A stretch of 13,604 bases of DNA from CAYWTX01 sp964461295 (GTDB taxonomy: Bacteria > Planctomycetota > Phycisphaerae > SM23-33). Made by a program: the position numbers and the translations under genes. The notes below the pieces were generated by a model that saw nothing but the letters and a program-made list of their open reading frames with translations, searched no databases and was not told the origin of the DNA. Each line of letters begins with the position of its first letter. Position 1 is the first letter of the stretch. Positions 7,345 to 13,604 of the stretch are shown here, piece by piece. The stretch lies in assembly GCA_964461295.1 (NCBI GenBank), contig CAYWTX010000637.1:1-13604 (forward strand). Reading direction: 5' to 3'.

Positions 7345-8993
7345 TTGGGCACCTCGTTCCCCTTGGCCGGCGCCGCCCGTTCCGGCTGACGCAACTCCTC
7401 CAGCAGCGATGCCAGATCGATCCGCAGGAATGTGTGGACCAGGTCCGGATCGAACTGCGTCCCCGCGTGCCGCCGCAGCTCCTCCACCGCGGCCGGCAGC
7501 GGCAACGCCTTGCGGTACGTGCGGTCCGAAGTCATGGCGTCGAAGCTGTCGGACAGACCGATGATCCTTGCCTCCAGCGTGACCTCCTTGCCCGACAGGC
7601 CCTGCGGGTAGCCGCGCCCGTCCGGCCGCTCGTGGTGGCCCAGGATCGCCGCGATGACGTCGTCAAGCTGGCGGATCCCGCCCAGAATCCTCGCGCCCAG
7701 GCCGGGGTGCTTCTTGACGTCCTCGTACTCCGCGTCCGTCAGCCGACCGGGCTTGCACAGCGTTGCCTCCGCCACGCCGATCTTCCCGATGTCGTGCAGC
7801 AGCCCGGCCAGGTACACCCGCTCCACCCGTTCGGCAGGCAGCTTGTGCTCCTGCGCCAGCCGGCGGCTCAGCACCGCCACGCGGTGCGAATGCCCGCACG
7901 TGTACGGGTCCTTGGCGTCGATCGTCGCCGTCAGGGCGTGCAACACGCCCATCAGCAGGTTCTGCAGGTCCGCGTACAGCACGCTGTTGGACAAGAACAC
8001 CGCCGACTGGCTTCCGATGGAACTCATCAGCTTCAGGTCGACGCTGTTGAAATCGCCCACCTTGTTGAAAACCAGCAGCACGCCCAGCAACTGCTCGCTC
8101 GCCATCGGCACGGCAACGAGGTTCCGCACCGCCCTGGTCAGGTCCGGCCGCGTCCGCCACACGAACTGGTTCTCCAGTACGGGGCGGTGCGTCTTGGCCA
8201 GCAGCGGCGTGATCTGCGTCGCCGCCAACTCCTTGATCTGCTCTACCGACAGGGCGACCTCGCCCGACACCACCACCAGATCCTTCGGCGCCAGCGGCGG
8301 ATGGGCGTACATGACGGCCACCGCGGCCGAGATGTTCATCACTTCCCGCAGGTCGCGGCAGACGCCCAGCAGGAAGTCCTCCGGCTGGCGCGTCACCTTC
8401 ATCGCGCCGCTGATCTGATAGAGGATGCTCAATTCCTCGTAAGTGGAGGTCAGGTTGGTCGAAAGCGTCTCCAACTCGCTGTGGGCCGTCTGCAGGGCCT
8501 GCTCGCTCTCCAGGGCCCAGCGCAGCAGCCCCAACAGGCCCCCCGCCTCGTCCGCTCGCCGCTTGCACGACCGCTCGACCGCGCCGCAGAGCACCGGCTG
8601 GTCCAGTTCCAGCCTGTCGCACAGCCGCGCGAGGAACTCCTGGTCGAGCACTTGTTCGGTGGGGTAGCACGCCACGGCGGCGCCGACCAGCCGGCGCCGG
8701 CGATGGGCCGGCACGGCCAGCACCGCGCACCCGCAGGACGTGATGCCGTGCCCCGGCTCGCCGCTTTCCAGCGACCGCTGCACGATCTCGCCCACCTGCT
8801 GCAAACAGGGGCCCAGGGAGCCATGAACCAGTTCGCAGTACTCGCACGACGGCGAGAACGCGCCCTGCTGCCTCCCCTGCTCGTCCCAGGCCGAGAAGCT
8901 CAGCCCCAGGTCCTTCACTCGCTCCTGCACGCGATGGAAGACCCGGGCCATGCCCGCCACTGACGCCGCCCTGTTGGCCGCAACCAGGTCCAT
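7341..8993 (-). CDS. PocR-like / GAF / HD-GYP protein, probable c-di-GMP phosphodiesterase
   Basis: The 550-residue protein likely hydrolyses cyclic di-GMP. Residues 10-115 resemble a PocR-type sensory domain with a cysteine pattern (C50, C53, C63, C87, C89). A coiled-coil segment follows at about 160-195, then a GAF-like domain at about 205-340, and an HD-GYP domain from about 345 to 530. HD-GYP motifs are complete: H368/H370 region, H400-D401 with K404 (LLHDIGKIG), H429, H453-H454, D458-G459 and GYP at 461-463, then DSFDAMTSDRTYR at 482-494. No transmembrane segment is visible, so it is cytoplasmic. I choose ATG 8993, four bases after the response-regulator TAG, with GGTGGAG ending inside that gene; a 16-residue upstream extension would be Arg/Trp-rich and overlap the receiver gene. 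Its stop overlaps the STAS start. Ligands of both sensory domains are unknown. Confidence 0.9.
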   Translation of the reverse strand: MDLVAANRAASVAGMARVFHRVQERVKDLGLSFSAWDEQGRQQGAFSPSCEYCELVHGSLGPCLQQVGEIVQRSLESGEPGHGITSCGCAVLAVPAHRRRRLVGAAVACYPTEQVLDQEFLARLCDRLELDQPVLCGAVERSCKRRADEAGGLLGLLRWALESEQALQTAHSELETLSTNLTSTYEELSILYQISGAMKVTRQPEDFLLGVCRDLREVMNISAAVAVMYAHPPLAPKDLVVVSGEVALSVEQIKELAATQITPLLAKTHRPVLENQFVWRTRPDLTRAVRNLVAVPMASEQLLGVLLVFNKVGDFNSVDLKLMSSIGSQSAVFLSNSVLYADLQNLLMGVLHALTATIDAKDPYTCGHSHRVAVLSRRLAQEHKLPAERVERVYLAGLLHDIGKIGVAEATLCKPGRLTDAEYEDVKKHPGLGARILGGIRQLDDVIAAILGHHERPDGRGYPQGLSGKEVTLEARIIGLSDSFDAMTSDRTYRKALPLPAAVEELRRHAGTQFDPDLVHTFLRIDLASLLEELRQPERAAPAKGNEVPK

Positions 8994-8997
8994 TTCG

Positions 8998-9387
8998 CTA
9001 CTCCACCGCCGCTGTCGTCTCCACCGCCGCCAGCAACTCATTCACCCGCTGGAGAACCTCCCGCGGACTGAACGGCTTGGCCAGCACCGCCGCGATGCCC
9101 GCCTCCACCTGGTCGTCCGGCTCCATGTCAAATCCGCGGGCCGTCAACATGATCGCGGGTATGTGCCGCGTCTCCTCGCGAGCCCGCAATTGCTTGCATA
9201 CCTCCAGGCCCGTCAGGAACGGCATCTGGAAGTCCGTGATCAGCAGGTCCGGCTTCTCCGCGACGCACAGCTCCAACGCTTCCTCGCCATCCACGGCCGT
9301 GATCACCTCGAAACCCGCGTTGCGGAGCTTCATGGACACCACGTGCAGGATGTGCGCTTCGTCGTCGGCCACCAGGATCTTCTTCAT
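8998..9387 (-). CDS. Single-domain response regulator (CheY-like receiver)
   Basis: The 129-residue protein is a receiver domain with no output domain. The key residues are present: acidic pair D8/D9, phosphoacceptor D52 in LLITDFQMP, T82 in IMLTARG, and K104 in LAKPFSP. It starts at ATG 9387 with GAGGAGA eight bases upstream, 29 bp after the kinase gene, and ends four bases before the HD-GYP start. The order implies that the adjacent kinase phosphorylates it and that it signals by contact, perhaps with the HD-GYP protein or the ATPase; the partner is inference. The frame is also open upstream across the kinase gene, but that part is an out-of-frame shadow. Confidence 0.94.
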   Translation of the reverse strand: MKKILVADDEAHILHVVSMKLRNAGFEVITAVDGEEALELCVAEKPDLLITDFQMPFLTGLEVCKQLRAREETRHIPAIMLTARGFDMEPDDQVEAGIAAVLAKPFSPREVLQRVNELLAAVETTAAVE

Positions 9388-9416
9388 GGCCCGGTCTCCT
9401 CGCCGCAATCGCGCCG

Positions 9417-10859
9417 CTATCGCAGCACCGGCAGCTCGATGCGGAACGTGCTGCCCTTGCCTACCTCGCTCTCCACCGTCAGCTTGCCGTCGTGAACCGT
9501 CTCCACGATGTGCTTGGCCAGCGTCAGCCCCAGGCCCGTGCCCTTGGCCATCTTCTCGTTGGCTTTCACCCGATAGAACTTGTCGAAAATGTGCGGAATC
9601 TGATCGGCCGGAATGCCCGCCCCCGTGTCCACCACTTCGCACAAGGCCACGTTGCGGTTCTCGTCGGCCCGCACCGCGACCGTCACCGTGCCGCCCTCGT
9701 GGGTGTACTTGATGGCGTTGGACACCAGGTTCATGACGGCCTGGTAGATCATGTCGTGGTCCGCCTCGACCTGATAGAACACCGGCGACAGCCGCTCCAC
9801 GAGCTGGATGTTCTTCTGGCGGGCCTGCGGCAAGGCCACTTCCAGCACCTGCTTCACCACCCCGCTGAGATTGGTCGCCTCGCGGACCACCTTCACCACG
9901 CCCGACTCGATCCGCGAGAGGTTCAGGATGTTCTCGATCAGCCGGTGCAGCCGCTCGGTCTCCGACGAGATGATCTCGTAGAACTCGCGCCGGGTCTTCT
10001 CGTCCTGGGCCTCGCCGTCGATCAGCATCTCGATGTACGCCTTGACCGACGCCAGCGGCGTCTTCAACTCGTGCGAGACGTTGGACACGAAGTCGCTCTT
10101 CATCCGCGCGATTTCCTTCTCCCGCGTCACGTCGTGCAGCACGGCCACCACGCCCGTCACTTCCTCCCCCGGCGTCACCACGCAGCTCAGGGTGATGTTG
10201 AACGTCCGCGGCGATCCCTTCTGATCGATGGCGTGCTCCACCACCTTCCTCGTGAAGCTCCGCCCATGGACCCGCGTCTCCCGGATCAACCGCACCAGCG
10301 TCGGATCCCCCAGGATCCGGTCGATGCTCTTGCGCAGCGAAGAGGCCAGCTTGAACCCCAGCAACTCCTCGGCCGCCTCGTTCGCCAGGATCAACTCGTC
10401 GAAGCGGTTGGTCACGATCACCGCGTCGGAAATCGAAAAGATCATCGCCTCGGTGTTGTGCTTCTCCGCCGAGGCGATCCTCGCCTGGATGTGCAGTTCC
10501 CGGCATTCGCCCCGGACCTCCTCCATCTGCTTGCGCAGCCAGGCCAGCAGGTCGTTCAGCGGGTCCGTCAGCCCGGCCAATTCCTCGCACTCCTCCGTCA
10601 TCACCATGCCCACGCGCTGCGAATCAATCATCCGCCGGACCTGCTCGCCCAGCTTCCGCACCGAACGGAACACGTTGCGGCGGAACACCAGCAGGATCAT
10701 CACCGTCAGCAGGGCCGCCAGGCAGGGCACGACGTACCGCCACGCCTGGAAGTCACCTGGACGGCGCAGGATCGCCATGATCGCGTAGTAGATGGCGCAT
10801 CCGCCCAGCGCCACCACCGCGACAGCAGGCAATCCCAACCTCTTGACCGCCGTTGTCAC
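9417..10859 (-). CDS. Membrane PAS-domain sensor histidine kinase (PhoR-like layout)
   Basis: The 480-residue kinase has two membrane segments at about 10-31 and 43-59 with only a short external loop, then a HAMP-like or linker helix (60-135) and a PAS domain at about 137-250. The HisKA helix holds the phosphoacceptor H263 in SNVSHELKTPLASVKAYIE (259-277). The HATPase_c part has the N box NLVSNAIKYT (377-386), G1 DTGAGIP (411-417), F box FDKFYR (425-430) and G2 GTGLGLTLAK (440-449). All catalytic elements are intact. The start is GTG at 10859 with GGAGGAAGGG upstream, after a 48-bp gap holding a small palindrome. With so short a periplasmic loop, the signal is more likely sensed in the membrane or by the PAS domain. 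Its cognate receiver is most likely the next gene. Confidence 0.94.
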   Translation of the reverse strand: MTTAVKRLGLPAVAVVALGGCAIYYAIMAILRRPGDFQAWRYVVPCLAALLTVMILLVFRRNVFRSVRKLGEQVRRMIDSQRVGMVMTEECEELAGLTDPLNDLLAWLRKQMEEVRGECRELHIQARIASAEKHNTEAMIFSISDAVIVTNRFDELILANEAAEELLGFKLASSLRKSIDRILGDPTLVRLIRETRVHGRSFTRKVVEHAIDQKGSPRTFNITLSCVVTPGEEVTGVVAVLHDVTREKEIARMKSDFVSNVSHELKTPLASVKAYIEMLIDGEAQDEKTRREFYEIISSETERLHRLIENILNLSRIESGVVKVVREATNLSGVVKQVLEVALPQARQKNIQLVERLSPVFYQVEADHDMIYQAVMNLVSNAIKYTHEGGTVTVAVRADENRNVALCEVVDTGAGIPADQIPHIFDKFYRVKANEKMAKGTGLGLTLAKHIVETVHDGKLTVESEVGKGSTFRIELPVLR

Positions 10860-10883
10860 GACGTTCCCTTCCTCCGTTTAGCG

Positions 10884-10899
10884 GCGGAGCTTGCTCCGC
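10884..10899. repeat. Short perfect palindrome between the TPR and kinase genes
   Basis: GCGGAGC (10884-10890), two bases, then GCTCCGC (10893-10899) form a perfect 7-bp inverted repeat in the 48-bp gap. On the minus strand it is followed by CGCTAAACGGAGG, without a U-run, so it is not a standard terminator. It lies just ahead of the kinase ribosome site and could modulate read-through or mRNA stability. Small palindromes of this type often recur in genomes, which cannot be checked here. Confidence 0.5.
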
Positions 10900-10907
10900 G
10901 TGTGTGC

Positions 10908-12113
10908 CTACTCCAACTTCGACAGCCGCTTGTCCGCGCGCGCCGCCAGCAACTCCTTCGCCACCGCGTTGGCCGGATCGATCTCCAGGGCCAGCTTGAA
11001 GCACTTCACGGCCGACTCGTCCTCGCCGGCGGCTATGTGCGCCCTGCCCAGCACGCATTGGATCATCGCATCCCGCGGGTTCCTGCCCGCCAGCGGCTCG
11101 AGCACCTTCACCGCCTCGCCCGCCTGGCCGCTCCGCATCAGGGCGTAGCCCAGCACCATCGACGCCTCCACGGACGACGCATCCATCTGCATCGCCCGCC
11201 GGGCCGACAGGATGGCCCGCGGGTTGTCGTTCATCGCCAGGGCCGCTCGCGCCAAACTCGTCCACACCCCGCCCTCGCGCGGCGCCAGCTCGCCGGCCTT
11301 GAAGTACGCGTCGAACGCCTTGCCCGGAACGTCCATCGCCATGTGGCAGTCGCCGATGATCATGTATGCCCACGCCGGAGCGATGTAGTCCTCGCGGCCC
11401 ACCAGCTCGCCCATCGTGTCCAGGGCCGCGTCATACTGCCGCGCCCCGTAGTACGCCTGGGCAAGGCTCTCCAGGTACCGCACGTTCCTGGGGTCCAGGT
11501 CACGAGCCTGCGCGTAGTGCTTCGCGGCCTTGGCGTGTTCCCTATGCGTCATCGCCAGCCGCCCAGCCAACTCGTGCATCGCCGCGTCCTCACCCGCCTT
11601 CGGCAGCCAACTCTCCACCAGCATCTGCGCCTGGCGCGTCTCGCCCATCGCCACCAGCACCTCGGCGGCGCCTTGCACCGCCGCCAGGCACGTCTCGTCC
11701 AACCCGTAGGCCTTGCGGTAGCTGGCCAACGCTTCCTTCAGATCGCTCTTCTTCTCCTGGGCGATGGCCAGCAGGTACACCAGCTCGGCCGACTCCGGCG
11801 AGGCTTCCACCTCCGCCGCCAGCCTCGCCGCCGCCTGCGTGTACTGGCCCTGCTGGAGCAGGATCCGCGCCAGCAACACCTTCGCTTCCTGCAAGTCGCC
11901 CTGCAGGCTTAACGCCTGCATGGCCGATTCGGCGGCCCCGTCAAGCTGGCCGGACTCGTAGCGGTTCTGCGCCAGTTGCATGAACATCCCGGCCCGCGAG
12001 TTGACCCACCGGCCCTGCGCATCGGCCTTGGATTGGGAGAACTTCGCCTGCTGTTGCGGCTGGCAGCCAGTCAGAGCCGCAAGGATCGCCGCGCCAATCA
12101 CCCATTTCGCCAT
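10908..12113 (-). CDS. TPR-repeat lipoprotein, possible secretin pilotin
   Basis: From the chosen start (ATG 12113) the product has 401 residues. It opens with a lipoprotein signal, MAKWVIGAAILAALTGC, with lipobox LTGC and lipidated Cys17. The rest is about ten TPR-like helix pairs from about 40 to 395, such as LYQAK-type A helices at 111-139, 212-238, 283-310 and 349-378 with closing LDP/IDP turns. Alternative starts are GTG 12197, which overlaps the secretin TGA by four bases (12194-12197), ATG 12161 and ATG 12134; all would add a long tail before the lipid signal. GGGAG precedes 12113. TPR lipoproteins (PilF/PilW type) guide secretin assembly in type IV pili, and this gene directly follows the secretin, so a pilotin-like role is plausible. 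However, 401 residues is longer than PilF (about 250), and a general scaffold is equally possible. Confidence 0.85.
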   Translation of the reverse strand: MAKWVIGAAILAALTGCQPQQQAKFSQSKADAQGRWVNSRAGMFMQLAQNRYESGQLDGAAESAMQALSLQGDLQEAKVLLARILLQQGQYTQAAARLAAEVEASPESAELVYLLAIAQEKKSDLKEALASYRKAYGLDETCLAAVQGAAEVLVAMGETRQAQMLVESWLPKAGEDAAMHELAGRLAMTHREHAKAAKHYAQARDLDPRNVRYLESLAQAYYGARQYDAALDTMGELVGREDYIAPAWAYMIIGDCHMAMDVPGKAFDAYFKAGELAPREGGVWTSLARAALAMNDNPRAILSARRAMQMDASSVEASMVLGYALMRSGQAGEAVKVLEPLAGRNPRDAMIQCVLGRAHIAAGEDESAVKCFKLALEIDPANAVAKELLAARADKRLSKLE

Positions 12114-12193
12114 GGCCCTGCTCCCGTTCGGCATCTTGCCGATCTTGTGCAAACTTCCCATCTTCACATTCGCTCCAAAATAGAAGAACGTCC

Positions 12194-13604
12194 TCACTTC
12201 GTTGCGTCCTCTCCATCCATGGGCGCTTCGGGGCTCCCCGTCTTCCCATCGGTCTTCAGCAGGGGCGGCTTGATTTCCGAGCGCCCCGCGTTGGTGCGCT
12301 TGGCGCCGGGAATCGGCGTCTCCAGGATCGGCTCGATCCCCAGGGCCTTCTTCGCGTCCTCGCTCAGCCCCTCTCCGTTGCGCGGCTTGTCGGGCAGCAC
12401 CACCGTGTCAAACGGCTTGCCCAACTCGTGCATGATCATCCGCGGAATGACATGATGCACGGCCGACATGCGGGTGTTGTCGTGCCAGTACGCCTCGCCG
12501 GTGAGGGTCTCCTTCAGCCGGATCGCCTCGATGAAGCTGCGCCGCATGGACAGGGCCAGGTCCAGGCGCCACATCGCGCCGTCGCGATCGCCCTGGCGCA
12601 ACAACTCCTTCGCCTTGTTCAGGTTCGCCTGCGCCAGCCGCTCGCTCGACCAGCACGGCAGCCCCTTGCGCTGGCCCATCCGCAGCCGCTCGCCATCGTC
12701 CTTGAGCTGCTCGCCGACGGCCTCGGCCTTGCCCTGGTTCACGATGTGCGGCGTCAGCAGAATGATCACTTCGTTGCGCCCCGTGCCGTCGTTGGTCGTG
12801 CGGAACAACGTGCCCAGGTACGGAATGTTGCCCAGGAAGGGCACCTGGTTGATGCCCGTGCTGACGTTCTCGCGGAACAGCCCGCCGATGATGATCGTGT
12901 GCCCGTCGCGAACCAGCACGTTCGTCGTCACTTCCGTCGTCGTCTCGCTGGGCAGGCTGTTCTCCACCGACCCGTCGGAATCTTCGGGGTGCACTTCCAT
13001 CCGCACGTACCCGTCGGCGCCGATGAACGGCCGAACGATCAGCCGCGTGCCCGTCTCCAGGAATTCCACCGTCTGCGTGGCCGACGTCTCCGTGATCGTC
13101 GTCGTCAGGTAGCCGTCGCGCCGTCCGATCATCACTTCGCCCTTCTGCTTGTTCACCACCATCAACTTGGGGTTGGCCAGCACGGTCGTGTCCGACACGC
13201 CTTCCAGGGCCGTGATGAGAAACGACACGTCCTTGCCGAAGATCCCCAGCGACATGCCGCCGGTGATGGGCGCGAAGTCGGTGCGGAAGTTCACCGCGTT
13301 GAAGTTGGCCTGCGTGAGGTCGCCGGGGGTGAACTTGGGCGTGCCGGTCGTGCTGGCCGTGGCGCCGACGTCCTTGAAGCTCGCCCCGCCCAACAGGTTG
13401 AAGTTCACGCCCAGTTTGTTGGTCTCGGTCAGCTCGCAGGACAGGATCGTCGCCTCGATCAGCACCTGGTCGGGCTTGACGTCCAGTTCCTTCAGCAGCG
13501 CCTCGATCCGCTCGACGTGCTTGGGCACGTCGCGCACCACCAGCACGTCGTTGTGCGCGTTGGAGTTGCCGCCCGTGTCGGTCTTGCTGGCGGAGATGCC
13601 CGCC
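12194..13604 (-). CDS. Type II/IV secretin, C-terminal part with long extension (runs off right edge)
   Basis: The frame is open from the window edge (first full codon at 13603) to the TGA at 12196-12194, giving 469 residues of an outer-membrane secretin (GspD/PilQ superfamily). The N-terminal text NDVLVVRDVPKHVERIEALLK at about 18-38 is the end of a secretin N-domain; the rest of that region is outside. The beta-barrel domain spans about 45-288, with VLANPKLMVVNKQKGEV (141-157), RDGHTIIIGGLF (232-243), the hallmark VPFLGNIPYLGTLFR (254-268) and LTPHIV (283-288). A further ~180 residues follow where most secretins end: a helical, TPR-like piece (about 320-368) and a Pro/Lys/Gly-rich tail. It heads the visible cluster. 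Whether it is GspD or PilQ cannot be decided without the N-domains. Confidence 0.93.
   Translation of the reverse strand, partial: AGISASKTDTGGNSNAHNDVLVVRDVPKHVERIEALLKELDVKPDQVLIEATILSCELTETNKLGVNFNLLGGASFKDVGATASTTGTPKFTPGDLTQANFNAVNFRTDFAPITGGMSLGIFGKDVSFLITALEGVSDTTVLANPKLMVVNKQKGEVMIGRRDGYLTTTITETSATQTVEFLETGTRLIVRPFIGADGYVRMEVHPEDSDGSVENSLPSETTTEVTTNVLVRDGHTIIIGGLFRENVSTGINQVPFLGNIPYLGTLFRTTNDGTGRNEVIILLTPHIVNQGKAEAVGEQLKDDGERLRMGQRKGLPCWSSERLAQANLNKAKELLRQGDRDGAMWRLDLALSMRRSFIEAIRLKETLTGEAYWHDNTRMSAVHHVIPRMIMHELGKPFDTVVLPDKPRNGEGLSEDAKKALGIEPILETPIPGAKRTNAGRSEIKPPLLKTDGKTGSPEAPMDGEDATK

Noticed and set aside
8994..9041. 16-residue extension of the HD-GYP protein
   Set aside because: It overlaps the end of the receiver gene and reads as Arg/Trp-rich text. 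ATG 8993 has a good ribosome site and the expected spacing.
9388..10590. Long frame joined to the response regulator from upstream
   Set aside because: The upstream part is out of frame with the intact histidine kinase and Gly/Arg-rich. The receiver starts at MKKILVADDE with its own Shine-Dalgarno.

Overview
The window is GC-rich, non-coding sequence is sparse, and every supportable gene lies on the minus strand, so transcription runs from the right end to the left. The gene content suggests a member of the Planctomycetota, possibly of the Phycisphaerae type. The best hints are a very large secreted di-heme protein of the hydrazine-synthase-alpha-related (HzsA-related) kind with a LamG domain, a neighbouring sodium:solute symporter, and PilB/GspE-GspF machinery with embedded signalling genes. 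This placement is inferred from family knowledge and was not tested by any search.

Right part (about 3.9-13.6 kb). In transcription order this is one compact, probably co-transcribed cluster: a secretin (5' end outside the window), a TPR lipoprotein, a membrane PAS histidine kinase, a single-domain response regulator, a GAF/HD-GYP protein with a Cys-rich PocR-like sensor, a STAS anti-anti-sigma-like protein, a GspE/PilB ATPase and a GspF/PilC inner-membrane platform. Gaps range from a 4-bp overlap to about 80 bp. It is a type IV pilus or type II secretion assembly set with a complete signalling cassette (kinase, receiver, c-di-GMP phosphodiesterase candidate, STAS switch) placed between the outer-membrane and motor genes. 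No pilin, prepilin peptidase, PilT or PilM/N/O gene is visible. The operon's promoter and the secretin N-domains lie beyond the right edge.

The most unusual non-coding object is between gspE and gspF. The whole gap from the gspE stop codon to the gspF Shine-Dalgarno is an AT-richer element made of two inverted arrays of a 7-bp unit. It can form a stem of about 32 bp that abuts the gspF ribosome site. Other gaps hold different short repeats: a degenerate hexamer tract before gspE and a small palindrome before the kinase gene.

Left part (1-3.8 kb). A secreted protein of 1018 residues (signal peptide, LamG, beta-propeller-like middle, two CxxCH heme sites) follows gspF after 54 bp. A 373-bp gap then carries GC-rich inverted repeats and a plausible sigma-70-like promoter. 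The window ends inside the N-terminal part of a sodium:solute symporter gene that this promoter would drive.
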